Numbered from the stretch's first letter, positions 8,262-18,235 are shown. The stretch: DNA of 40,452 nt from DATEDA01 sp035286595 (GCA_035286595.1 DATEDA010000156.1:1-40452), one strand, 5' to 3'. Notes: generated by a model not told the origin, from the letters alone. Translations and numbers: made by a program.

Positions 8262-8849
8262 ATGAGCGATCAGGATGTCGACTTGAAGCGGCGCTGCACG
8301 CTGACCCTCGCGGCGAGCGCGGCCGGCGGGGCGGCGACGGCTGCAGTCGCCTGGCCGTTCCTCGCCAGCCTGGAGCCGAGCGAGCGCGCACGCGCGCTCG
8401 GCGCGCCGGTAGAGGCCGACATCTCCAACCTGAATCCTGGCGAGCTGATGACCGTGGAATGGCAAGGCAAGCCGGTATGGGTGCTCCGACGTACCGACGA
8501 GATGATCGAAAGGCTCGGGCAGCACCATGAAGTCCTGTCCGATCCGGAGTCGCACCGCTCGCTGCAGCCAGAGTACCGCCGCAACCCGCGGCGCTCGATC
8601 AAGCCCGATGTCTTCGTGACCGTCGCGCTCTGCACCCATCTCGGCTGCATCCCGAGCTATCGACCCGCGGGCGACGCCGCAGCGCAGCTCGTGCACGCGG
8701 GGTTCTACTGCCCGTGCCACGGATCGAAGTTCGACGTTGCAGGGCGGGTCTACAAGAACGTGCCGGCGCCCACGAACCTCGAGATTCCGCGCCATGCCTA
8801 TCTCTCCGAGACGCGGATCCTCACGGGCACTGACAGGAAGGGCGCATGA
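8262..8849 (+). CDS. petA: Rieske iron-sulfur protein, ubiquinol-cytochrome c reductase type
   Basis: The 195-residue protein has a short charged start, a hydrophobic segment (about residues 12-31) that could act as a twin-arginine anchor (KRRCTLTLAASAAGG), and a Rieske domain. The [2Fe-2S] ligands are in CTHLGC (Cys124, His126) and CPCHGS (Cys150, His153), with Cys129 and Cys152 placed for the disulfide. The spacing is that of the bc1-complex class. No cytochrome b or c1 gene follows, which is odd because petA is normally first in petABC. It may serve another electron-transfer partner, or supply a bc1 complex encoded elsewhere. AGGAAGGG near its end is the ribosome site of the following gene. 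Confidence 0.93.
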   Translation: MSDQDVDLKRRCTLTLAASAAGGAATAAVAWPFLASLEPSERARALGAPVEADISNLNPGELMTVEWQGKPVWVLRRTDEMIERLGQHHEVLSDPESHRSLQPEYRRNPRRSIKPDVFVTVALCTHLGCIPSYRPAGDAAAQLVHAGFYCPCHGSKFDVAGRVYKNVPAPTNLEIPRHAYLSETRILTGTDRKGA

Positions 8850-8891
8850 GCCGCCCGCCGGTCTCCACCATCGACTTGAGCGATCCGCGCC

Positions 8892-9509
8892 GTGCTGCAC
8901 CGACTCGCCGAAGACACGCTGCTCCGGACGGTGCTGCGATTCGCCAGCCACCCGGCCTATCCGGCCGTCGTTTGCGTGGCAGCGTTCGGTGCGACCTTGT
9001 CCATGATGCTCCCGTTCGCCACGGTGCTGGTCGCCTCGGTGCTCGCTGCGCCCAAGCGCTGGCGTGCCGTCGCCATCTGGTCGAGCGTCGGCACCGCGCT
9101 CGGCGGGCTCGTCCTGTATCTCGTCTTTCATCATCTCGGCTGGCTGCAGTTTGCCGAGCGCTATCCCGAGATCGCCGCGAGCCGGGCGTGGCTGCAGGCC
9201 TCCGCGTGGTTGTCGGAATGGGGCCTTTACTCTCTGTTCGCGATTGCGGCACTGCCGCTTCCCCAAACGCCCGCCGTCGCATTCGCGGCGCTGGCGAGCC
9301 TTTCGCCGTTTGGCGTCTTCGCGGCGTTGCTTCTCGGGAAGCTCGCGAAATACGGCCTCTACGCGTGGGGAGCGTCGCGCTTTCCGGGCTGGTTCGTCGA
9401 CCGGCTTCACGGCGACCACGTCATCACTGCAGCACTCGCTGCGCTTCGCGGCGGCGGGCAGGACTCCCGGCCGCCGCTCGAAGATCGCTCCACGAAGGCT
9501 CGACGATGA
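8892..9509 (+). CDS. VTT/DedA-like membrane protein with probable frameshift near its start
   Basis: The open frame gives 205 residues with several membrane helices, and a PLPQTPAVAFAALASLSPFGVFAALLLGK region like the re-entrant P-x-P segment of VTT (DedA/YqaA) proteins. These move lipid carriers or influence membrane homeostasis. The GTG at 8892 has no ribosome site. A better start is the ATG at 8846, which overlaps the Rieske stop and follows AGGAAGGG. It reads MSRPPVSTIDLSDPR in another frame and would join this frame exactly if one C near 8888-8891 were removed. So the gene probably spans 8846-9509 with a one-base insertion, or the sequence has an error there. Confidence 0.72.
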   Translation: MLHRLAEDTLLRTVLRFASHPAYPAVVCVAAFGATLSMMLPFATVLVASVLAAPKRWRAVAIWSSVGTALGGLVLYLVFHHLGWLQFAERYPEIAASRAWLQASAWLSEWGLYSLFAIAALPLPQTPAVAFAALASLSPFGVFAALLLGKLAKYGLYAWGASRFPGWFVDRLHGDHVITAALAALRGGGQDSRPPLEDRSTKARR

Positions 9510-9600
9510 GGCGGGCATTCGCGTCGGCTGAAGGACTCGCAGCTACGGTGTTTCATCCGGCGCCCCGGAAGGCGTCGGAACTGCAACCAAGGAGATGAAC

Positions 9601-9993
9601 ATGGAATGGCTCGGACAGAACTGGATCTGGATCGCGGCGGCGATCGTGCTCTTCGCGTTCATGTCTCGCCGCGGCCTCGGGCATCACGGTCACGGCGGGG
9701 TCGGCAGCGGACATGGTGGCCACGGAGGCGGCGCGGAAGGGGGCCACTCGCACGGCGGCGGGCGAGGCGGAGACGACGGCACGCCGCGCCCGGCGATCGA
9801 TCCGGTGAGCGGCAATGCGGTGCGCACAGACGGCGCGCTCACTTCGGTGCACGGAGGGCACATCTTCCACTTCGAGTCCGCGGAGACGCGGCAGCGCTTC
9901 GAGGCTGAACCCGACAAGTACGCCGCAAGTGCAACGGCGAAGGACGCGTCGCCGGTGCCGTCGGTTCGGCGCCGCCATCGTCACGGGTGCTGA
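9601..9993 (+). CDS. Membrane-anchored His/Gly-rich YHS-like protein
   Basis: 130 residues from the ATG at 9601, six bases after AAGGAG; the earlier ATG at 9595 touches that site. MEWLGQNWIWIAAAIVLF is a single membrane helix. It is followed by about 40 His/Gly residues (GHHGHGGVGSGHGGHGG) and a YHS-like domain (about residues 64-107). In that domain the usual DPVCGM is DPVSGN and the FCS/C pair is FHFESAET, so all the metal-binding cysteines are gone while the fold motif RQRFEAEPDKYA remains. Metal binding, if any, would depend on the histidines. The first 20 residues match those of the next gene, pointing to duplication. Confidence 0.8.
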   Translation: MEWLGQNWIWIAAAIVLFAFMSRRGLGHHGHGGVGSGHGGHGGGAEGGHSHGGGRGGDDGTPRPAIDPVSGNAVRTDGALTSVHGGHIFHFESAETRQRFEAEPDKYAASATAKDASPVPSVRRRHRHGC

Positions 9994-10069
9994 GTCGCAA
10001 ATCGCCGCGACGCCATCGAGCGAGGGTGCGTCGATGAGACGTAGGGTCAGTCACGAGAAAGGATGAGCC

Positions 10070-10255
10070 ATGGAGTGGCTGTCGCAGAACTGGGTCTGGA
10101 TCGTCGCCGGAGTGCTGTTCATCGCGATCCACTGGTTTGGCCATGGCGGCCACGGCGGGCATCGCGGACACGGCCCACCGGGAAGGGAGCCGGGAGGGGA
10201 CGGCGATCGCGGGCGCGGGGAGCGCCCGAGGGCCGGCTCGGGTCACGCCCATTGA
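10070..10255 (+). CDS. Small His/Gly-rich membrane peptide, paralogue of the 9601 gene
   Basis: A 61-residue peptide, with AAAGGA before the ATG. MEWLSQNWVWIVAGVLFIAIHWFGHGG repeats the N-terminal helix of the preceding protein (MEWL-QNW-WI identical), then continues into a His/Gly and charged tail ending GSGHAH. It lacks the YHS-like domain. It is probably a truncated or stand-alone copy arising by tandem duplication. Similar short DUF-type peptides accompany copper pumps, but I know of no function. The gap before it (9994-10069) holds no recognisable signal. Confidence 0.7.
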   Translation: MEWLSQNWVWIVAGVLFIAIHWFGHGGHGGHRGHGPPGREPGGDGDRGRGERPRAGSGHAH

Positions 10256-10267
10256 GGGGGAGCAGCC

Positions 10268-10525
10268 ATGATGAGCATGAAGCTGGTGTGCTGGGCGCTG
10301 GGGTTGAGCGCGGCCTTTCTCTATCTCCTGTGCATCGCGTATGGCCTCACCAACCCGGCCACCGGGCACATGCGCGAGTTCCTCGAGGTCGCCCTGCCGG
10401 GGTTCGAGTGGCTGACGTGGAAGGGGTTCGCGATCGGCCTGGCGAAGAGCTTTCTCGACGGGGTCATCGTGGGCCTCGTCTACGTGCCCATTTACAACGG
10501 GCTGCGGAGTCGATTCGGGGTATGA
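10268..10525 (+). CDS. DUF5676-type small membrane protein (copy 1)
   Basis: The 85-residue protein has two membrane helices. The first (LVCWALGLSAAFLYLLCIAYGL) is followed by a short loop with H-x-FLEVALPGFEWLTWKGF, and the second by GVIVGLVYVPIYNGL. The pattern LPGFEWL(S/T)WK, then a helix ending PLYN, is what I recall for DUF5676. Two further copies occur in this window, at 11923 (divergent) and 19583. All three lie next to metal pumps or YHS proteins. The function is unknown. GGGGGAGC precedes the ATG. Confidence 0.78.
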   Translation: MMSMKLVCWALGLSAAFLYLLCIAYGLTNPATGHMREFLEVALPGFEWLTWKGFAIGLAKSFLDGVIVGLVYVPIYNGLRSRFGV

Positions 10526-10603
10526 GGGCGCGGCGCATGAGAGCTCGGCCGGCCGGAGCGCATCGAGGCGCCGACCAGTCGCTGCGGCGACGGGAGTCGA
10601 ACG

Positions 10604-11794
10604 ATGGCTGACCAGCCGTCGATCGTGGTGCAACTCGCGCCGCACCCTCCGCTGTCCCGGAGGCCGGTGGAAATGTGCGAGCACAAGGGCGTGGGACACC
10701 CGGACACCCTCACCGACGGCGCATGCGAGGCGGCCGCTGTTGCGCTCGCACAGGTCTACCTTTCCGCCTTCGGGCAGGTGCTCCACTTCAACGTCGACAA
10801 GGGTCTCCTGATCGCCGGCCAGAGCGAACCCCGCTTTGGCGGCGGCCGCATCGTCGAGCCGATCAAGCTCATCGTTTGCGGGCGCGCCAGCAACCCGGGT
10901 GGCAGGCTCGACATCGACGCGATCGTCACGACCGCGGTTCGAGAGCACCTGGACCGCAGCGTCCGGAGCGCGAGCGAGCATTTCCGCGTCGTGTGTGAGA
11001 TCAGGGAGGGCAGCGAGAGTCTGAAGCAGCTTTATCTGAGGCCCGACCTCGTGCGCCGCGCAAACGACACTTCCTTCGGCGTTGGCTATGCGCCGCTATC
11101 CGAGCTCGAGCGTGCGGTGCTGGGTGTCGCGGCGACCCTGCGCTCCGCGGAGTTCCGGGGCGCGTTCCCGGCCGCCGGCGACGACTTCAAGATCATGGGC
11201 GTGCGATTCGGGCTCGAGCACTCCGTCACCGTTGCGCTCGCAATGATCGATCGCCACGTCCTGGGGGCGCGCAACTACCTGCAGATCAAACGAGCGATCC
11301 ATTCCTGCCTGATGGAGCGCTCGGCCCGCGTCACCGACCTCTCGGTCAATGCGCTCGACGACGAGCAGGCGGACTCCGAGCGGGGGATCTATCTGACCGT
11401 CAGCGGGCTGAGCGCGGAGATGGGCGACGATGGTCAGGTCGGACGCGGGAACCGCGTCAATGGACTGATCACTCCCGGGCGACCGATGTCCCTGGAGGCC
11501 GCGGCGGGCAAGAACCCCGTCTCCCACGTCGGCAAGATCTACAACGTTCTCGCGAACGCGATCGCACGCGAGGTGTGCGCCGAGGTTGCCGAGGTCGCCG
11601 AGGCGAGCGTTCAACTGGTCTCCCGAATCGGTCAACCTCTCGCTCGCCCATGGGCGGCCGTCGTCGATGTCGCGCCGCTCAATCGGCTGACGACATCCAT
11701 TCGAGCGCGCGTGGAGGCGGTGGTCGCGAGACGACTGGACGCCGTCGATGACCTCACGGAGCAGCTGATCGCCGGCAAGACGGCAGTCTATTGA
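10604..11794 (+). CDS. S-adenosylmethionine synthetase, archaeal type
   Basis: A 396-residue enzyme expected to form SAM from methionine and ATP. It belongs to the archaeal-type AdoMet synthase family (about 400 residues), not bacterial MetK. Family marks are EHKGVGHPDTLTDGACEA at residues 25-42, HFNVDKGLLIAGQ, FGGGRI, GDDFKIMG and the long block GDDGQVGRGNRVNGLITPGRP followed by MSLEAAAGKNPVSHVGKIYN. GGGAG precedes the ATG. Most bacteria carry only MetK, so this is probably an additional, transferred gene. It may supply SAM for the methyltransferase-like genes in the window, or act on an unusual substrate. It ends about 40 bp before a very short candidate ORF. Confidence 0.92.
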   Translation: MADQPSIVVQLAPHPPLSRRPVEMCEHKGVGHPDTLTDGACEAAAVALAQVYLSAFGQVLHFNVDKGLLIAGQSEPRFGGGRIVEPIKLIVCGRASNPGGRLDIDAIVTTAVREHLDRSVRSASEHFRVVCEIREGSESLKQLYLRPDLVRRANDTSFGVGYAPLSELERAVLGVAATLRSAEFRGAFPAAGDDFKIMGVRFGLEHSVTVALAMIDRHVLGARNYLQIKRAIHSCLMERSARVTDLSVNALDDEQADSERGIYLTVSGLSAEMGDDGQVGRGNRVNGLITPGRPMSLEAAAGKNPVSHVGKIYNVLANAIAREVCAEVAEVAEASVQLVSRIGQPLARPWAAVVDVAPLNRLTTSIRARVEAVVARRLDAVDDLTEQLIAGKTAVY

Positions 11795-11835
11795 GCGCAT
11801 TGACCTGCTACAGGGCCATCGACAGGGAGCAGACC

Positions 11836-11919
11836 ATGCGACACACGCTTCTCGAATCGCTGATCGCGCCAGCCTTCGTCGTAACCGGGTCGAATCCGAC
11901 CGCCCACAGAAAGAGGTGA
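11836..11919 (+). CDS. Possible 27-residue peptide
   Basis: A short frame starts at ATG 11836 behind GGGAG and ends just before the DUF5676-like gene: MRHTLLESLIAPAFVVTGSN and a short basic end. The ribosome site is good and the stop is placed close to the next start, as for a leader peptide or a coupled micro-protein. No homology is recognised, and this could be chance. Confidence 0.22.
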   Translation: MRHTLLESLIAPAFVVTGSNPTAHRKR

Positions 11920-11922
11920 GCC

Positions 11923-12174
11923 ATGAAGAACTGGAACGTTTACGCCTTATCCCTGGCGACGACCGCAGCGGTGACCTACGTGCTGTGCGCCATCTTTGAT
12001 GCGCTGTTCCCGCCGTACGGGCTGGTCGCGCTGCTGGCCCCGGCGAGCCCCTGGCCGCTTGCCGGCAGCCCGGCAGGTTACGCAACGGGCCTCATCCTGT
12101 TCACGCTTGCCGGCTATGTGCTCGGCGCGATCTACGGGGCAGCCTGGAGATACTGGAGTCGGGGCGGAGTGTAG
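11923..12174 (+). CDS. DUF5676-like small membrane protein (copy 2, divergent)
   Basis: This is an 83-residue, two-helix protein starting after AGAGGTGAGCC. ALSLATTAAVTYVLCAIFDALFPP strongly resembles the first helix of the copy at 19583 (FLAATFTLCVAFDLVFP). The loop is different (LLAPASPWPLAGSP) and lacks the LPGFEWxSWK motif. The second helix is GLILFTLAGYVLGAIYGAAWRYW. I read it as a divergent relative that sits directly upstream of the CPD-motif ATPase. Function unknown. Confidence 0.7.
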   Translation: MKNWNVYALSLATTAAVTYVLCAIFDALFPPYGLVALLAPASPWPLAGSPAGYATGLILFTLAGYVLGAIYGAAWRYWSRGGV

Positions 12175-12216
12175 AGGCCGCGGATCGCGATTGTCGGGCT
12201 GAGAAAGGGCAAGCAC

Positions 12217-14640
<2,424 letters not shown>

Positions 14641-14688
14641 ACTGCCGGCCGCGCCGCTCCGCCGGCGCTCCGCTAAAGGAGCCCTCCG

Positions 14689-15384
14689 ATGAAAGCGAAA
14701 GACGTGATGACCACCGCAGTCGTGTCCGTCGGCCCCGACGCGAGCATCCGCGAGATCGCCCGGCTGCTCCTCAAGCGCCGCATCAGCGCGGTGCCGGTCG
14801 TCGACGCGGGCCGAGTGATTGGCATCGTGAGCGAGGGCGATCTCGTGCGTCGGCCCGAGTCCGAGACCGAGGGGTTCGCCTCCTGGTGGCTGGCGCTGCT
14901 TGCGGAGGAGCGCGCGACCCGCTATCTCAAGTCCCACGGCCTCCGGGCGCAGAACGTGATGACACGCGACGTGGTGAGCGTCACCGAAGAGGCGTCGCTA
15001 AAGGAGATCGCGACGCTGCTCGAACGCAAGCACATCAAGCGAGTGCCGGTGCTTCGCGACGGGAAAATCGTCGGGATCGTCAGCCGCGCGAACCTTCTGC
15101 ACGGGCTGGTCGCCCGCTCCAGCCAATCGTCGAAGCCTCCGGCGTCCGATCCCGCCGCGATCCGGGAGGCGGTGATCGCCGAGCTCCGGGCGGCAGGTCT
15201 CAACACCCCGTACGTGAACGTGGTGATCGCGGACGGCGCTGCGCAACTCTGGGGCGGCGTCGAATCCGCAGCCGAGGTCGAGGCAATCGCGCTTGCGGCA
15301 GCGCGCACGCCCGGCGTCGTGCGCGTCGAGAACAATCTTTTCGTCATGCCTCCGCGCCTGGTGGGGGCCCTGGGCGGCGAGTAG
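14689..15384 (+). CDS. Tandem CBS-domain protein with C-terminal BON domain
   Basis: A 231-residue soluble protein behind AAAGGAG. Two CBS domains occupy residues 1-60 (MKAKDVMTTAVVSVGPDASI, VPVVDAGRVIGIVSEGDL) and about 85-140 (VMTRDVVSVTEEASL, KRVPVLRDGKIVGIVSRANL). Residues about 155-225 form a BON-type repeat (AIREAVIAELRAAGL, NVVIADGAAQLWGGVESAAE, PGVVRVENNLFV). CBS pairs bind adenosine nucleotides or SAM and sense energy state, and BON domains associate with membranes. The combination is common in proteobacterial stress loci. A link to the SAM synthetase nearby is possible but speculative. Confidence 0.9.
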   Translation: MKAKDVMTTAVVSVGPDASIREIARLLLKRRISAVPVVDAGRVIGIVSEGDLVRRPESETEGFASWWLALLAEERATRYLKSHGLRAQNVMTRDVVSVTEEASLKEIATLLERKHIKRVPVLRDGKIVGIVSRANLLHGLVARSSQSSKPPASDPAAIREAVIAELRAAGLNTPYVNVVIADGAAQLWGGVESAAEVEAIALAAARTPGVVRVENNLFVMPPRLVGALGGE

Positions 15385-15419
15385 ATCCCGCAAACGCATC
15401 GTCATTGATAAGAGGAACC

Positions 15420-15488
15420 ATGGACATCATCGATCTTCCCCGGCGAGTGGTGGCCAAGACCGGGTTCGTGCGCCTTCGGCGCGCGTGA
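15420..15488 (+). CDS. Possible 22-residue peptide
   Basis: A short frame, MDIIDLPRRVVAKTGFVRLR and two more residues, lies behind AAGAGGAA between the CBS gene and the MFS gene. Its end overlaps a hairpin at 15467-15485. No homologue is known to me. It may be a remnant or a chance frame. Confidence 0.2.
   Translation: MDIIDLPRRVVAKTGFVRLRRA
15467..15485. terminator. Hairpin, possible terminator or attenuator
   Basis: CGTGCGCC and GGCGCGCG pair around TTC (8 bp including one G.T). The inner part can also be read as a C(TTCG)G tetraloop stem, which is very stable in RNA. No T tract follows, so intrinsic termination is uncertain. It lies just before the MFS ribosome site. Confidence 0.35.
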
Positions 15489-15513
15489 TTGACAGAGAGT
15501 GCGAGGAGCCGCG

Positions 15514-16785
15514 ATGTCACCCGACGTGCCGGAAGTCGGCCACCACGGCATCGTGCTTGGGACGGAGGCGCACCGGACCGCCTTTCCGGTGCTCGCCGGC
15601 GCGGTGTTCGTCATCGCCACCGGGTACGGGGTGGTGTTGCCGCTGCTTCCCGTTCTGCTCCGGCGCTGGATGGGTGAGCCTGACGCGGCGCTCGCTGCGT
15701 GGCACACCGGCGCGCTTACGGGGATTTACATGCTCGCTCTCGCGGCTGCGGCGCCGCTCTGGGGGCGCATCTCCGATCGGGATCGCAGGCGCCCGGTCCT
15801 GGCGGTCGGACTCGCGGGCTACGCCGCGGCGCTCGCACTGCTGGCGTTCGCCCAGTCGATGATGCTTGCCTATCTCCTCCGATTCGCCGCGGGTGCCTTC
15901 GCCGGCGCGGTAATTCCGGTGGCGACGGCGATCGCAGCCGAGACTGCTGACGCGTCCCGGCGGGCGCGGCGGGTGACGTGGTTGGCCGCCGCGAGCCTCA
16001 TGGGCTATGCCGTGGGGCCGGCGATCAGCGGCTGGATCTACGGGTGGGCGTGGCGGATGTCGGGCAGCGATCCGGCCGCCGCCGCGGCGGACGCCATGGT
16101 TGCGTGGCCGCTCTACGCGGGCGCAGTGCTCGCCGTTGCCGTCGCGCTCGGCAGCCGCGCCGTTCTGCCGAGCGTCCGTTCCGCTTCGGCATCCTCCGCC
16201 GCCCGTGCCGGCGACACTGCCCGAACGCTGCTCATCGCAGCCCTCAGCTTGCTGGTCATGTCGGGGCTCGGCGCATTCGAGGTCGGGATCACGATCTTTG
16301 CCGAACAGGCGCTCGCGCTCGGGCCGGTTGCGCTCGCCTGGATGTTCGCCGAGTGCAGCGTGGCGATGCTCGCGGTGCAGGGACTGATCGTATTCACGCC
16401 TTGGTTCTGGCGATTGCCCAGGAGCGCAGTCGTGATTTGCGGTTTCGCCGCGATGACGATCGGGTTCGCGCTGCTGCCCTATGCGTCCGCTCCGTGGATC
16501 TTGTTCGTCGCGGTGGCGCTGGTGGGCGCCGGGTCGGGAGTTCTGCTCCCTGTGCTCAGTCATCTCGTGACGGTCGGGGCGACTGCGGGCTTGGGCATCG
16601 TTCTCGGGATGCAGACGGCCGCCGCCAGCCTCGGCCAGGCGCTCGGATCCGCGGCGGGGGGCGCGCTGTTCGGTCAGCTCGCCGGCGCTTCGTTCTGGAT
16701 TCAAGCGGGCCTCATGGCGACCGGGGCCGCCGTGGCCGTTGCGCAGCGGGCGCGCCTCTCCGGCCCGCTCACAGACCGCGGATGA
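15514..16785 (+). CDS. MFS transporter
   Basis: The 423-residue protein has about twelve hydrophobic helices. The start at 15514 follows GAGGAG; an ATG at 15499 is further from the site. Between helices 2 and 3, PLWGRISDRDRRRPVL is the MFS motif A (G-x-x-x-D-R-x-x-R-R). A positively charged central loop is around residue 220. Such 12-helix members export drugs, siderophores or metal complexes, but the substrate cannot be told. Context with metal genes and the FAD enzyme downstream suggests export or uptake of a small molecule made nearby. Confidence 0.9.
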   Translation: MSPDVPEVGHHGIVLGTEAHRTAFPVLAGAVFVIATGYGVVLPLLPVLLRRWMGEPDAALAAWHTGALTGIYMLALAAAAPLWGRISDRDRRRPVLAVGLAGYAAALALLAFAQSMMLAYLLRFAAGAFAGAVIPVATAIAAETADASRRARRVTWLAAASLMGYAVGPAISGWIYGWAWRMSGSDPAAAAADAMVAWPLYAGAVLAVAVALGSRAVLPSVRSASASSAARAGDTARTLLIAALSLLVMSGLGAFEVGITIFAEQALALGPVALAWMFAECSVAMLAVQGLIVFTPWFWRLPRSAVVICGFAAMTIGFALLPYASAPWILFVAVALVGAGSGVLLPVLSHLVTVGATAGLGIVLGMQTAAASLGQALGSAAGGALFGQLAGASFWIQAGLMATGAAVAVAQRARLSGPLTDRG

Positions 16786-16857
16786 GTCGCGGCACGACAG
16801 CGGATGGCGCGAGCGTTCGATTCGATCGATGAGCGTTTGACGGGTCGAGATCCTCCG

Positions 16858-17985
16858 ATGGACTTCAGTCACGACGTCGTGCAAGTGGTCGGCGCCGGGC
16901 CGGCCGGGCTCGCCGCGGCGATCACGCTCGCCCGGGCCGGGCGCCGGGTGCGGGTGCACGAGGCGCGGCCCGGAGTGGGACACCGCTTCCAGGGCGATCT
17001 CCAGGGCCTGGAGAATTGGTCGACTGCAGGCGATGTCCTCGACCTGCTGCGAGAGCTCGGAATCACCACGAGCTTCGCGGCGGTCCCGTGCAAGGGCGGG
17101 ACTGCGTTCGACGCGTGGGACGAGGGTCATGCGATCGAGAGCGCGGCCCCGCTGTACTACACGATCGAGCGAGGTCCCGGCGCAGCCAGCCTCGACACGG
17201 CCCTGCTCGAGCAAGCGCTCGCGTCGGGGGTCGAAGTCCGGTTCGAGGGGCGGGTCGAACGTCTCGAGGGTCCGGGCATCTTGGCGACGGGCCCTAGAGC
17301 CGCTGACGCGATCGCCGTTGGGTATCACTTCGAGACCCCGATGGACGACGGGTTCTGGTTGGCCCTCGATGACCGTCTCGCCCCAGCCGGCTACGCCTAC
17401 CTGCTCGTGATGCGTGGCCGCGGCACCGTCAAGAGCTGCATGTTCTCGGGTTTCAAGCAGGAAAGACTGTACGTGGACCGGACGGTCGAGCGTTTCCGGC
17501 GGCTGGTCGGCCTCGAGATGCGGAACGCGCGCTTTCATGGCGGGGTAGCCAATTTCCGCGTCCCGGCCTCGGCGCGCTCTGGAGGGCATCTCGTCGTCGG
17601 TGAGCAGGCCGGATTCCAGGATGCGCTCGCCGGATTCGGGATCCGCTACGCGATCCTCTCGGGCGTCATGGCGGCGCGGGCCCTTCTCGCGGGCGCGGAT
17701 TACGACGCCGCATGGAGACGGCAGCTTCTGCCGACGATGGAGACCTCGGTCGTCAACCGCGCGATCTATAGCCTGATCGGGAACCGCGGCTACCGTTGGC
17801 TCCTGCGCAGCCAGGCCTGGTCCGCAGACGCGCGTCGCCTCCTGCGGTGGCTTTATCGGCCGGCGCACGCGAGACGGCTGCTTCTCCCTTGGGCGCGGCG
17901 CCGCTTCCACGCTCAGCGTCAGGACGAGAGCTGCAACCACGCGGACTGTGCGTGCGTGTGGTGTCGGTGCGGCGGAGCGAGTTGA
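16858..17985 (+). CDS. FAD-dependent oxidoreductase with Cys-rich C-terminal tail
   Basis: The protein has about 375 residues. VVQVVGAGPAGLAAAITLARAGRRVRVHEA (residues about 6-35) is the FAD-binding GxGxxG fold. GGHLVVGEQAGFQDALAGFGIRYAILSGVMAA (about 240-272) is the second FAD motif of the geranylgeranyl-reductase/FixC group. The start at 16858 gives the fold immediately; a GTG or ATG further up (16804) adds only unlike sequence. The last 20 residues hold five cysteines and a His in ESCNHADCACVWCRC, an uncommon end that looks like a thiol metal or cluster site. Substrate unknown; a lipid or quinone reductase role fits the family. Confidence 0.87.
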   Translation: MDFSHDVVQVVGAGPAGLAAAITLARAGRRVRVHEARPGVGHRFQGDLQGLENWSTAGDVLDLLRELGITTSFAAVPCKGGTAFDAWDEGHAIESAAPLYYTIERGPGAASLDTALLEQALASGVEVRFEGRVERLEGPGILATGPRAADAIAVGYHFETPMDDGFWLALDDRLAPAGYAYLLVMRGRGTVKSCMFSGFKQERLYVDRTVERFRRLVGLEMRNARFHGGVANFRVPASARSGGHLVVGEQAGFQDALAGFGIRYAILSGVMAARALLAGADYDAAWRRQLLPTMETSVVNRAIYSLIGNRGYRWLLRSQAWSADARRLLRWLYRPAHARRLLLPWARRRFHAQRQDESCNHADCACVWCRCGGAS

Positions 17986-17997
17986 GCGGGGTCTACC

Positions 17998-18009
17998 GAG
18001 TGATCACTC
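17998..18009. promoter_or_regulatory. Perfect 12-bp palindrome, candidate operator
   Basis: GAGTGATCACTC is a perfect inverted repeat, 38 bp upstream of the small frame at 18048 and just after the FAD enzyme. Palindromes of this size in a gap are typical of dimeric repressor sites. I cannot name the protein. Confidence 0.3.
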
Positions 18010-18047
18010 CCGAACTACCGATAGGCAACGACACGAAGGAGATCGAA

Positions 18048-18173
18048 ATGCGCACCATGCGGAACCCGGCGCCCGCGGTTGCCGCAGGGACGATCTACAT
18101 CCCGACAGCAATTCGAGCAGATGAAGCGCGAGCTTGGCTAGTGAGCCGCGCTACGGGTCCACCGATTCACTGA
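18048..18173 (+). CDS. Possible 41-residue peptide
   Basis: The frame starts at ATG 18048 behind a textbook AAGGAG (7-base spacing) and reads MRTMRNPAPAVAAGTIYIPT followed by 21 residues. It stops inside a perfect hairpin at 18171-18193. The strong ribosome site and hairpin suggest a real transcription unit. I do not recognise the peptide, and it may be the start of a gene that was later cut short. Confidence 0.35.
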   Translation: MRTMRNPAPAVAAGTIYIPTAIRADEARAWLVSRATGPPIH

Positions 18174-18193
18174 CCGTCGGAAGACGACGGTCA
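18171..18193. terminator. Perfect 9-bp hairpin
   Basis: TGACCGTCG and CGACGGTCA pair completely around GAAGA. The left arm contains the stop of the 41-residue frame. The sequence afterwards (ATTGAGCAAG) has no T tract. It may end the upstream transcript or be an operator for the Met-rich gene 43 bp further on. Confidence 0.4.
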
Positions 18194-18235
18194 ATTGAGC
18201 AAGTGTAGTTCCAACCCAACGAAATGGAGGCAGTC

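Noticed and set aside
11880..11905. tRNA T-arm-like sequence GGGTCGAATCCGACC
   Set aside because: No acceptor stem, anticodon arm or CCA-adjacent pairing could be found around it.
15517..17940. Minus-strand frame over the MFS and FAD genes
   Set aside because: Same reason: no motif or ribosome site, and both plus-strand genes have family signatures.
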